A stretch of DNA of 64,000 nucleotides, from positions 1-64,000 of the forward strand of contig NZ_MDET01000002.1 of NCBI RefSeq assembly GCF_002075885.1, given 5' to 3'. Made by a program: the position numbers and the translations under genes. Source of the stretch: Manganibacter manganicus. Its GTDB lineage: Bacteria; Pseudomonadota; Alphaproteobacteria; Rhizobiales; Rhizobiaceae. This document shows, piece by piece, positions 17,711 through 25,816 of the stretch. The notes under the pieces were generated by a model, which worked only from the letters and a program-made list of their open reading frames with translations, was not told the origin of the DNA and did not search any database. The first letter of the stretch is position 1. The number at the start of each line of letters is the position of its first letter.

Positions 17711-18631
17711 TCAGACTTCCGTTTTCGCGGCTTCTTCAAGAAGCCACTCGCGGAACGCCGCAATGCGCGGGTCGGACGCCGCATTGTCGGGGTAGACGAG
17801 AAAATACGCGAACTCGCGCGCCATCCTGATGCCGAGGTCGAAGGGACGGATCAGGCGGCCTTCCGAAAGGTCGTTCGCCACCATGGCGAAATCGGCCAAG
17901 GCCACGGCATTGCCCTCGAGCGCCGCCTGCACGGCATCCGACGAGGTGCCGAACACCATCACCCGGCTGTCGTCGAAATCGTTGATGCCGGCGGCCGCCA
18001 TCCACATGCGCCAGTTGGGCCAGGTGACACCCTGGCGCGACCATTCGATATGGGCGAGCGTATGGTTGAACAGGTCGCGCGGCGCGTTCAGCGGCGGGCC
18101 ACAGGCCAGCAGGCGTGGGCTGCAAACCGGAATGATGACATTGTCGAACAGCCGGTCGGCTGCAAGTCCCGGATATTTTCCGGCTCCGAAACGAATACCG
18201 ACATCGATATCGTCCAGTTCGAAATCGCGCAGGCTGTAGCAGATGTCGAAACGCAACTCGATGCCGGGATGCCGCTCACGGAAGCCATCGACGCGCCGCA
18301 TCAGCCATTTGGTGGCGAAATGGGCATCGGCCGTCACTTTCAGCAGCGTCGTTCCGCGCGCTACCTTGCGCGCCCTGGCGGCCGCGCGGTTGAGCAGATC
18401 GAGCGCATCGGCCGCCGCCTCGAACAGGACATGGCCGCTTTCGGTAAGCCGGATGGCCCGGCTGGTGCGCGTGAACAGGATCAGGCCAAGCTGATCCTCG
18501 ATTTCCTTGATCTGATAGCTGACCGCCGCCGGCGTCAGGCCGAGCTCATCGGCCGCGCGCGTGAAATTGAGGTGCCGGCCCGCCGCTTCCAGCGTCCGCA
18601 AGGCACGGGTACCAGGCAACAGGCGAGCCAT
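17711..18631 (-). CDS. LysR-family transcriptional regulator (GcvA-like)
   Basis: About 306 residues. The N-terminal winged helix-turn-helix (LRTLEAAGRHLNFTRAADEL, then LTPAAVSYQIKEIEDQLG) is followed by a periplasmic-binding-like effector domain. The helix-turn-helix and HATKWLMRR-like region (HFATKWLMRRVDGF) resemble GcvA and its rhizobial relatives. The effector is unknown. I chose ATG 18631; a TTG at 18643 is also possible. It is divergent from the DUF1127 gene and may regulate it, but this cannot be told from sequence. Confidence 0.9.
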   Translation of the reverse strand: MARLLPGTRALRTLEAAGRHLNFTRAADELGLTPAAVSYQIKEIEDQLGLILFTRTSRAIRLTESGHVLFEAAADALDLLNRAAARARKVARGTTLLKVTADAHFATKWLMRRVDGFRERHPGIELRFDICYSLRDFELDDIDVGIRFGAGKYPGLAADRLFDNVIIPVCSPRLLACGPPLNAPRDLFNHTLAHIEWSRQGVTWPNWRMWMAAAGINDFDDSRVMVFGTSSDAVQAALEGNAVALADFAMVANDLSEGRLIRPFDLGIRMAREFAYFLVYPDNAASDPRIAAFREWLLEEAAKTEV

Positions 18632-18758
18632 CGTCGTCTTCAAAGGAAACTATACAATGGAGCAAAAACTACTCGTTTCCCCCAAATCTTTCAACGACGC
18701 ATCATAGGGCCAGCAATGAGATGCCAAAGCCGGCTTGACGCCGCCAAAGGATGCACCG

Positions 18759-19004
18759 ATGTCCGATTTCGCCCTTCACACACCCCGCTGCCAACCGACC
18801 GGCCTGCGCGCCGCTTTTCGCCGCCTCTTCACGCGCAAGCCGGACACATTGCCGGTTACCGAACTGCAGCCGCTCCCAGATCGCATGCTCGTCGATATCG
18901 GCGTCGATCCGCGAACCGTGCGGCGCCCCTCCTACGAGGAAGCCTCCAAGCTGTCCCTGCTTGAAAGAGGCTGGCGGGGCAACGATCCGCGCCGCAGTTT
19001 CTGA
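18759..19004 (+). CDS. DUF1127-like small protein
   Basis: An 81-residue basic protein. The middle segment RAAFRRLFTRKPDTLPVTEL and LPDRMLVDIGVDPRTVRRPS match the DUF1127 pattern, in which the aspartate-rich LxDIGLxR motif is normally found. Small proteins of this class in rhizobia and Agrobacterium act in RNA or phosphate metabolism, but the role of this one is unknown. ATG 18759 is preceded by AAAGGA at a normal distance. A TTG at 18735 would lengthen it by eight residues. Its stop is 1 bp from that of the convergent L,D-transpeptidase gene. Confidence 0.8.
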   Translation: MSDFALHTPRCQPTGLRAAFRRLFTRKPDTLPVTELQPLPDRMLVDIGVDPRTVRRPSYEEASKLSLLERGWRGNDPRRSF

Positions 19005-19005
19005 A

Positions 19006-19587
19006 CTATCGGACCACCTTGACCATCGTGCGGGCCGACAATAGCGGCAAAAGCCGCGCCATGGTGCGTTCGCTCACCGCCACGCAACCTTGCGTCGGCG
19101 TATAGCCGGGACGCGCCAGATGGAAGAAGATCGCGCTGCCGCGCCCGCGCAGGCGCGGGCGGATGTTCCAGTCGAGCACCAGGCACACGTCATAAAGCCG
19201 GTCGTCGCGCCGCATACGCTCATGGCTGGCACCGTAGGGAATGCGCACCGGCCTGTTGTAATTGCGGTCGTCGGGCACCTCGCACCAGCCGAGGTCCGGG
19301 CCGATCGTCGTCATGGCCAGCCGCGTGCGCCGTGCGCCGGCGAAATGATCGTTGCGGAAATAGCCCGACAAAATACGCATCGTCGCCAGCGGCGTCCCGC
19401 CATCGCCTTCACGCTTGGCGGAAACGATTCCGCCGCGGCCCAAAGCGCAGGGAAACACCAGCTTTCCGGCCCGCAGAAGCCCCTGTTGCGGCTTGCCGGG
19501 CCGGGCATGCACCGTCAGCATGCGAAGGCCTGTTGGTAAACTTGCATCCGAAGCGTTACGCTGGCGTTTTTTCTTGTATGATCGCAT
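19006..19587 (-). CDS. L,D-transpeptidase (YkuD-type) family protein
   Basis: About 193 residues. The C-terminal half carries the L,D-transpeptidase catalytic motif FFHLARPGYTPTQGCVAV, with the nucleophile Cys near 168 and His near 156. TPLATMRILSGYFRND and RLYDVCLVLDWN fit the YafK/YkuD-like branch. Such enzymes crosslink peptidoglycan or attach proteins to it. No clear signal peptide is visible, only a basic start (RSYKKKRQR), which is odd for an envelope enzyme. Start choice is uncertain: ATG 19587 or GTG 19602. Confidence 0.85.
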   Translation of the reverse strand: MRSYKKKRQRNASDASLPTGLRMLTVHARPGKPQQGLLRAGKLVFPCALGRGGIVSAKREGDGGTPLATMRILSGYFRNDHFAGARRTRLAMTTIGPDLGWCEVPDDRNYNRPVRIPYGASHERMRRDDRLYDVCLVLDWNIRPRLRGRGSAIFFHLARPGYTPTQGCVAVSERTMARLLPLLSARTMVKVVR

Positions 19588-19695
19588 GGAGGAACAAATC
19601 ACTGTGATCGGCTGTTGTGCCGGTCAGCTTCCGCATAAACGGACGACGGTCAACAGGTGACGACGATTATTCATTTCGAAACAACGGATTGATCC

Positions 19696-20379
19696 ATGAC
19701 TTCACGCACCATACTGATCGTAGACGACGACGAAGACCTGCGCACGATGCTGGTCGAGCAATTGTCGCTCTATGAGGAATTCCATGTGATTCAGGAGGCG
19801 ACGGCCGCCAAGGGCGTGGCGACGGCCCGCAATGGCATGATCGACCTGCTGATCATGGATGTCGGCCTGCCTGATATGGACGGCCGCGAAGCGGTGAAGA
19901 TGCTGCGCAAGGGCGGCTACAAGGCGCCCATCATCATGCTGACCGGCCACGATACCGATTCCGACACCATTCTCGGCCTCGAAGCCGGCGCCAACGACTA
20001 TGTGACCAAGCCGTTCCGCTTCGCGGTGCTGCTGGCCCGCATCCGCGCGCAGCTCAGGCAGCATGAACAGAGCGAAGACGCCACGTTCTCGGTCGGTCCC
20101 TATACGTTCAAGCCGAGCCAGAAGCTGCTGGTCGATCAGCGCGGCGGCAAGATAAGGCTGACGGAGAAGGAAGCCTCGATCATCAAATATCTCTATCGCG
20201 CCGAGCAGAAGGTCGTGACCCGCGACGTGCTGCTGGAGGAAGTGTGGGGCTACAATTCAGGCGTCACCACCCATACGCTCGAAACGCATGTCTATCGCCT
20301 GCGCCAGAAGATCGAGCGCGATCCCTCCAATGCCGAAATTCTCGTCACCGAAAGTGGCGGCTACAAGCTGGTTCCTTAA
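19696..20379 (+). CDS. cenR: OmpR-family response regulator, CenR-like
   Basis: A 227-residue response regulator. The receiver domain (1-118) has the acidic pocket Asp10-Asp12, phospho-acceptor Asp55 in LLIMDVGLPD, Thr83 and Lys105 in DYVTKPF. The DNA-binding domain follows (LTEKEASIIKYLYRAEQKVV, THTLETHVYRLRQKIE, ending SGGYKLVP). The very high conservation and the neighbourhood match the alphaproteobacterial envelope regulator CenR, which works with the kinase CenK. No kinase gene is adjacent. The name is from remembered similarity, so moderate certainty applies to the symbol. Confidence 0.9.
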   Translation: MTSRTILIVDDDEDLRTMLVEQLSLYEEFHVIQEATAAKGVATARNGMIDLLIMDVGLPDMDGREAVKMLRKGGYKAPIIMLTGHDTDSDTILGLEAGANDYVTKPFRFAVLLARIRAQLRQHEQSEDATFSVGPYTFKPSQKLLVDQRGGKIRLTEKEASIIKYLYRAEQKVVTRDVLLEEVWGYNSGVTTHTLETHVYRLRQKIERDPSNAEILVTESGGYKLVP

Positions 20380-20586
20380 ATTTTTAATCATTCTCCCGGA
20401 TTAGGATCGAAACCGTAAGGTGTACCGCGATCTTTCGGTTTTGTTTCGTACGCTTTAGGTTGTTGAATTTATGCGGTCTTTATCCTGAGATCGGAATTCT
20501 ATGCCGGGATATGGACCCCAAATGGCCGCATAGCGATTCGGGCGGGATCGTGCGAAGGAGGACCGGGCTGGGCAGTCGGGGACGCG

Positions 20587-21042
20587 ATGGCGCTCGATGA
20601 CGATATACGTATCTTGTCTGCCGTGGGACTCTTCGAGGGTTTCACGCGCGAACAGTTGCGCCTGCTCGCCTTCGGCGCGGAAACCACGGCCCTGCCCGCC
20701 GACAGGAAACTCTACCGCGAGGACGATACCGCCGATTCCGCCTATGTCGTGGTGTCGGGCTGCATCGCGCTTTATCGCGAAGGCAGCGGCGAGCGCCAGA
20801 TCATCGGCACGGCCGGCCCCGGCGCGCTGCTCGGCGAACTGGCGCTGATCGCCGACACCAGGCGCCTGACCAGCGCCTCCGCGGCACTCGATTCGCAGAT
20901 CATGCGCCTGAACCGCGCCATGTTCCGGCGCATCCTGGAGGAATATCCCGATCTGGCGGTGCTGTTGCACCACCGCATTTCGGAGGAATTCCAGGCCATG
21001 ATCCGGCGCATCGAAAGCCTGGCGCCACGCTTCTCGGGGTGA
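20587..21042 (+). CDS. Cyclic nucleotide-binding domain protein (no DNA-binding domain)
   Basis: A 151-residue protein consisting of one Crp/cNMP-binding beta-roll: LFEGFTREQLRLLAFGAETT, DTADSAYVVVSGCIALYREG and GPGALLGELALIADTRRLTS, followed by the C-helix MFRRILEEYPDLAVLLHHR. The helix-turn-helix of Crp/Fnr regulators is missing. It may sense a nucleotide and regulate a partner; the ligand is unknown. Position after cenR is conserved in rhizobia by my recollection. ATG 20587 has GGGGAC three bases upstream. Confidence 0.87.
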   Translation: MALDDDIRILSAVGLFEGFTREQLRLLAFGAETTALPADRKLYREDDTADSAYVVVSGCIALYREGSGERQIIGTAGPGALLGELALIADTRRLTSASAALDSQIMRLNRAMFRRILEEYPDLAVLLHHRISEEFQAMIRRIESLAPRFSG

Positions 21043-21058
21043 GGAGCGGCCGGCGCGG

Positions 21059-21865
21059 TCAATTCAGGTCGAAGCGGGCGATCACCGGCACATGGTCGGA
21101 AGGGCGCTCCCAGCCGCGCGCCTCGCGCAGGATCTCGTAGCCGGCAAAATGCGGCACCAGATTGGCCGAACACCAGACATGGTCGAGGCGCCGGCCGCGA
21201 TTGGAAGCCTGCCAATCCTGCGCCCGGTAACTCCACCAGGTATAAAGCTTCTGATCGTCGGGCACGCCATGGCGCATCAGGTCGATCCAGCCGCCGGCCT
21301 TGCGCATTGCTTCGAAACCGGTCGTCTCCACCGGCGTATGGCTGACCACGTTGAGGAGTTGCTTGTGCGACCACACATCATGCTCGAGCGGCGCGATGTT
21401 GAGGTCGCCGACCAGGACCGAGCCCGAAACCTCGTCATGCTCGGCACGGATCGCATTCATCTCGGCCACGAAGTCCAGCTTGTGCCGGAATTTCCGGTTG
21501 ATTTCCGGATCGGGCTCGTCGCCGCCGGCCGGCACGTAGAAATTGTGCAAAAGCAAGGATTTACCGCCGGCGTCGAACCGCACCGAGACATGCCGGCAAT
21601 CGTCGTTTTCGCAGAAGCGCCGCCTCTCGACAATCTCGATGGGACGCCGCGCAACGGTCGCCACGCCGTGATAGCCCTTCTGGCCGTTGATGGCGATGTG
21701 CTCGTAGCCAAGCTTCCGGAACGCCGCCGCGGGAAATACGTCGTTCGCGCATTTGGTTTCCTGCAGGCTGAGCACGTCGGGCGCATATTCGAGCAGAAAA
21801 CGCTCGACCAGCGGCATGCGCAAGCGAACGGAATTGATATTCCAGGTAGCGATCGAAAAGGCCAT
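21059..21865 (-). CDS. xthA: Exodeoxyribonuclease III / AP endonuclease XthA
   Basis: This 268-residue protein is an exonuclease-endonuclease-phosphatase-fold DNA-repair enzyme. It cuts at abasic sites and removes 3' blocking groups. Key features are ATWNINSVR (about 6-14), the metal ligand Glu36 in LSLQETKCA, VGDLNIAPLEHDVW, RRLDHVWCS, and the C-terminal catalytic SDHVPVIARF. I start it at ATG 21865 because the conserved sequence begins right there. The frame is open 20 codons further upstream. Its stop is 16 bp from the convergent cNMP gene. Confidence 0.95.
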   Translation of the reverse strand: MAFSIATWNINSVRLRMPLVERFLLEYAPDVLSLQETKCANDVFPAAAFRKLGYEHIAINGQKGYHGVATVARRPIEIVERRRFCENDDCRHVSVRFDAGGKSLLLHNFYVPAGGDEPDPEINRKFRHKLDFVAEMNAIRAEHDEVSGSVLVGDLNIAPLEHDVWSHKQLLNVVSHTPVETTGFEAMRKAGGWIDLMRHGVPDDQKLYTWWSYRAQDWQASNRGRRLDHVWCSANLVPHFAGYEILREARGWERPSDHVPVIARFDLN

Positions 21866-22070
21866 GAATGATTCCGCGACGGTGCGCCGCCTGACCGAGC
21901 CGGCATGCACGATGAAAGGTCTCATTCATCTGCCAGCATGCGGCATGGAAAACAACCCTTGGGGCCGCGCATGGCCTGTCCGGCAAAAAAGCATACGACC
22001 TTTCGCGGTCCGGTCTGTCTGTTCAGCCGCATTTGCGGGCGCAAACCCGCTCATACTTTGCCGGGATGTC

Positions 22071-22754
22071 CTAACGGTGCTTGGTATTCCACTCGCGATT
22101 GAGCGTGTAATTGATCTCGAACGTGTTGTCGGCGAAGGTCACGCCCTTCTGGACGTTGAAGATCATCACCGTGGTGTCCTTGCCTTGCGCGTCGGTAATG
22201 GTCCATTGCCGCAAATCGTAGGTTTTCGGGTCGAACATCATGGTGATCTTCGCATTGCCGAACACCGACTTGTCGGAGAGCTGGATGGTGGTGAGATCGT
22301 CCTCCTGCTTGACGCCGGTCACCTTGTTGCCGGAAAGGTCGATATGGTCTTCAAGCAACAATTTCAGCGGCGTCTTGGAGAGCGGATAGAGGTCGGACGT
22401 GCGCATCTTCTCGTTGAGGATGACCACCGATTTGCCATCCGAGATGACCTGGAATTTGGAAGACCCGTTGTAGTTGAAGCGAATCCTGCCCGGCCGTTCA
22501 AGATAGAACTTGCCGCCCGTCTGCTCGCCGCGCGGGCCGAACTGGACGAACTCGCCGGTCATCGTCTTCACCGAGGAAAAGTGGTCGGCGATCGCCTGCG
22601 CCGCCGCAGGAACCGCGGCCTGCGCCGCCGCCACCAGAGAAAAGCCCGGTGAAAGGTTGAGCGCCGCCGCGCCGCCAAGAGCCAATCCGAAACCGAACAG
22701 GGCGCGACGCGTGACGGGCGCGTTGCCGGCTGGGTCGAATCGATTGTCTTTCAT
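22071..22754 (-). CDS. Outer-membrane lipoprotein carrier LolA-like protein
   Basis: A 227-residue exported protein. It has a twin-arginine-like signal (TRRALFGFGLALGGAAALNL) and then a LolA-like domain: HFSSVKTMTGEFVQFGPRGE, GKFYLERPGRIRFNYNG, ISDGKSVVILNEKMRTSDLY. It probably carries lipoproteins across the periplasm to the outer membrane. The Tat-type signal is unusual next to E. coli LolA but is common in rhizobia. The ATG at 22754 begins the signal. It lies 115 bp downstream of ftsK on the same strand. Confidence 0.88.
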   Translation of the reverse strand: MKDNRFDPAGNAPVTRRALFGFGLALGGAAALNLSPGFSLVAAAQAAVPAAAQAIADHFSSVKTMTGEFVQFGPRGEQTGGKFYLERPGRIRFNYNGSSKFQVISDGKSVVILNEKMRTSDLYPLSKTPLKLLLEDHIDLSGNKVTGVKQEDDLTTIQLSDKSVFGNAKITMMFDPKTYDLRQWTITDAQGKDTTVMIFNVQKGVTFADNTFEINYTLNREWNTKHR

Positions 22755-22869
22755 GCCGCTCACTTGTCCATCTCTCGAATTCAAACCGTTTTGAAACGCC
22801 AGTTGGGCTGAAGTTTGACGCTTGCCAAAACACGCCGGCCGCCGCCTGGTTCCCGTCGAACGATCGAGA

Positions 22870-25512
22870 TCAGAATTTGTCGTCCTCCGTCGGCACCAGG
22901 ATCTCGCGCTTGCCGGCGTGATTGGCCGGGCCGACGACGCCCTCCTGTTCCATCCGTTCGATGATCGAGGCGGCACGGTTGTAGCCGATGCCGAGGCGGC
23001 GCTGGATGTAGCTGGTCGAGGCCTTGCCGTCGCGCAGCACCACGGCCACCGCCTGGTCATACGGATCGTCGGAATCCTCGATATTGCCGCCGCCGCTGCT
23101 GCCGCCGCTCTTCGAGGAACCCTCGTCATCGTCCTCCTCGTCCTCGGTGATGGCGTCGAGATATTCCGGCACTCCCTGCAATTTCAGATGCGCGACGATC
23201 TTCTCGACCTCGTCGTCGGAGACGAACGGCCCGTGCACGCGCTGGATGCGCCCGCCGCCGGCCATATAGAGCATGTCGCCCATGCCGAGCAGTTGCTCCG
23301 CGCCCTGCTCGCCCAGAATGGTGCGGCTGTCGATCTTCGACGTCACCTGGAAGGAGATGCGCGTCGGGAAATTGGCCTTGATCGTGCCGGTGATGACGTC
23401 CACCGAAGGACGCTGCGTCGCCATGATGACGTGGATGCCGGCGGCGCGCGCCATCTGCGCCAGGCGCTGCACCGCGCCTTCGATATCCTTGCCGGCCACC
23501 ATCATCAGATCGGCCATCTCGTCGATGATGACGACGATATAGGGCATCGGCTCGAGATCGAGTTCCTCGGTCTCGTAGATCGCTTCGCCGGTCTGGCGGT
23601 CGAAACCGGTCTGCACCGTGCGCTGGATCTGCTCGCCCTTCTTCCTGGCCTGGGCGACGCGCTGGTTGAAGCCGTCTATATTGCGCACGCCGACCTTGGA
23701 CATCTTGCGGTAGCGGTCTTCCATTTCCCGCACCGTCCATTTCAGCGCCACCACGGCCTTCTTCGGATCGGTGACGACGGGCGTCAAAAGGTGCGGGATG
23801 CCGTCATAGACGGAAAGCTCCAGCATCTTCGGATCGATCATGATCAGGCGGCATTCCTCCGGCTTCATCCGGTAGAGCAGCGACAGGATCATCGTGTTGA
23901 TGGCCACCGACTTGCCCGAACCCGTGGTGCCGGCCACCAGAACATGCGGCATCTTGGCGATATCGACGATGACCGCCTCGCCGTTGATGGTCTTGCCGAG
24001 CGCCAGCGCCAGCCTGGCCTTGGTCTGCTCGAAATCGCGGCTGGCGAGGATCTCGCGCAGATAGACCATTTCACGCTTGGCGTTCGGCAGTTCGATGCCG
24101 ATGGCGTTGCGGCCGGGCACGACCGCGACACGGGCGGCGATCGCGCTCATCGAGCGAGCGATGTCGTCGGCCAGGCCGATGACGCGAGAGGACTTGATGC
24201 CCGGCGCCGGCTCAAGCTCATAAAGCGTGACGACCGGACCCGGCTTGACGTTGATGATCTCGCCCTTGACGCCGAAATCCTCCAGCACGCCTTCGAGCAG
24301 GCGGGCATTCTGCTCCAGCGACTCGTTGGAAAGGCTCGGGTCGCGCGCCACGTTCTTCGGCTCGGACAGGAAATGCAACGACGGCATCTCGAAGCCACCG
24401 GATGTAATCAGCGAGGTCTGGGCCTCGCGCTGCACGCGCACGCCGGGGGTGGGCCGCGGCGGTGGCGCGGCGACGCGCGTCGCCGCGTCGGAGCGAAACT
24501 GCCGGACCTGCGGAGCCTGTGCCGATCCGCCGGCGGCTTCGCCGTCGAAGCTGGCGTCAAACTCGTCGTCGAAAATATCCGCATCGCGCGGGTCGAGCGT
24601 CGCGGAACCCGCATGCGCCGGCTCGGCGAAGAATTCCGGCTCGACACGCGCGCCAGCATCCAGCCGCGCCTCGGCAAGTTCAGCCGATTCGACGCGTTCC
24701 GCCGCGCGCCGCCAGCCGCTGGAGCGCGACTCCATTTCAGGCTCGAAATCGTCATGCTCATGACGCCGCGCCGCGCGACGGCGCATATAAGCCCGCGCCG
24801 ACAGCCACCAATGCGCGAGCACCCCGAAAGCAAGGCCGAACCGGCTTTCCTCGTCATCGTCCTCGTTCTCGAACAGTATCTGGTCGCGATCCTCGGCCTG
24901 GGCCGGCTCCGGCTCCTCCATCACCGCGAAGCCGTTGCGGCGCGAGATCAGGGCGGCGCCAAAGGCAAACAGCCACAAAGCCGGCGCAATGAGCAAAAGC
25001 GCGATGACGGCGCCGATGATACCGGTAGGATAGCCGCCAGTGAAGGCTCCCGGCACGCTCAAGACCATATCGCCGGCGACGCCGCCAAGGCCGGCCGGCA
25101 GCGGCCAGGTGGGCGGAGCGGTGATGCAGCCGGCAATCGCGGCCGCCAGCAGCGCAAAGCCGAACCAGGCAAAGCCGCGCTTCGGCAATTTGTCGACACC
25201 GCGCGCCGAAAACAGAAGAAATCCCCAGATGACGGCCGGCACCAGCGCCGCCACCGCCGACAGGCCGAAGAACTGCATGGCAAGGTCCGAAAAGACCGCG
25301 CCCGGATAGCCCATGGCGTTGGTCACGACATTGTCGGTGGCATGCGAAAAGCTCGGATCGGCCACGTTCCAGGTTGCCAGGCTGGCAATGCCGAAGGCGA
25401 CGAACGCAAACAAGGCGCATCCGATCACACGCCCGACCTGGCGGCGCGCGAACGCCTGTAGGCCGTGCCCCGTTTCTGCCAGCGCGAGCGGTGCTGAAGC
25501 CCCTGAACGCAT
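22870..25512 (-). CDS. ftsK: DNA translocase FtsK
   Basis: An 880-residue septal DNA translocase. Four or so membrane helices lie in the first 200 residues, then a linker of about 180 residues rich in Glu and Ala, then the RecA-like motor with Walker A GTTGSGKS (about 525-533), Walker [14 protein letters not shown] and [11 protein letters not shown]. The C-terminal gamma domain ([20 protein letters not shown]) would read KOPS. ATG 25512 has GGGGAAG six bases upstream; the frame is open further up. A perfect TTAA-N7-TTAA box lies 83 bp before the start (25596-25610). Confidence 0.96.
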   Translation of the reverse strand: MRSGASAPLALAETGHGLQAFARRQVGRVIGCALFAFVAFGIASLATWNVADPSFSHATDNVVTNAMGYPGAVFSDLAMQFFGLSAVAALVPAVIWGFLLFSARGVDKLPKRGFAWFGFALLAAAIAGCITAPPTWPLPAGLGGVAGDMVLSVPGAFTGGYPTGIIGAVIALLLIAPALWLFAFGAALISRRNGFAVMEEPEPAQAEDRDQILFENEDDDEESRFGLAFGVLAHWWLSARAYMRRRAARRHEHDDFEPEMESRSSGWRRAAERVESAELAEARLDAGARVEPEFFAEPAHAGSATLDPRDADIFDDEFDASFDGEAAGGSAQAPQVRQFRSDAATRVAAPPPRPTPGVRVQREAQTSLITSGGFEMPSLHFLSEPKNVARDPSLSNESLEQNARLLEGVLEDFGVKGEIINVKPGPVVTLYELEPAPGIKSSRVIGLADDIARSMSAIAARVAVVPGRNAIGIELPNAKREMVYLREILASRDFEQTKARLALALGKTINGEAVIVDIAKMPHVLVAGTTGSGKSVAINTMILSLLYRMKPEECRLIMIDPKMLELSVYDGIPHLLTPVVTDPKKAVVALKWTVREMEDRYRKMSKVGVRNIDGFNQRVAQARKKGEQIQRTVQTGFDRQTGEAIYETEELDLEPMPYIVVIIDEMADLMMVAGKDIEGAVQRLAQMARAAGIHVIMATQRPSVDVITGTIKANFPTRISFQVTSKIDSRTILGEQGAEQLLGMGDMLYMAGGGRIQRVHGPFVSDDEVEKIVAHLKLQGVPEYLDAITEDEEDDDEGSSKSGGSSGGGNIEDSDDPYDQAVAVVLRDGKASTSYIQRRLGIGYNRAASIIERMEQEGVVGPANHAGKREILVPTEDDKF

Positions 25513-25816
25513 GCGTTCTTCCCCGTCATTCAAATGCATTGCCGCCACGCAAGCGCGCGCCGGCGGATTCGGCTGCCAGACTATCGGGGTGAAGGTTAAG
25601 AGCGCTTTAACCATGAGCGTTTTCGCGAGCCTCGACGCGGTGCCGGGCAGGCCCGTCCACAAATCGTCTGATTGTGCATGGCCGGCGACAGCCATTCGGT
25701 CGCGGATTACGCCCAAGGGATATGCCGTTCAGCCCTCAGCGGGCATTTCTGCCCGCCCCCGCCCGCTCTATCACTGGACAAGTGAGTTTCAGGAGGGGAG
25801 GTCGCCTGTCACTGCC
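25513..25816. other. Divergent intergenic region between ftsK and the GMC gene
   Basis: This is a 304 bp stretch without a credible gene. It carries the CtrA-type box at 25596-25610, a GATTC (GANTC) site at 25566-25570, and a GGAGGGGAGG purine run at 25791-25800 that lies unusually far (about 16 bp) from the ATG of the GMC gene. No terminator or repeat is seen. Confidence 0.7.
25596..25610. promoter_or_regulatory. Putative CtrA-binding box upstream of ftsK
   Basis: This is TTAA, seven bases, TTAA, set in the palindrome-like ggttaagagcgctttaacc. It equals the full CtrA consensus TTAA-N7-TTAA. It is 83 bp upstream of the ftsK start and 206 bp from the divergent GMC gene. A GANTC site for the CcrM methylase lies 25 bp away (25566-25570). 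Binding itself is inferred. Confidence 0.6.

Noticed and set aside
20376..20392. TTAA-rich stretch after cenR as another CtrA box
   Set aside because: The two TTAA units are 4 bp apart, not 7, so it does not fit the consensus.
20410..20446. Possible hairpin downstream of cenR (AAACCG...CGGTTT)
   Set aside because: The arms are only 6 bp with a loop of over 20 bases and a weak T-run, so it was not called a terminator.
22822..25461. Long plus-strand frame (879 codons) opposite ftsK
   Set aside because: It is the shadow of ftsK in a G+C-rich genome. The composition is His/Arg/Asp-rich with no domain.
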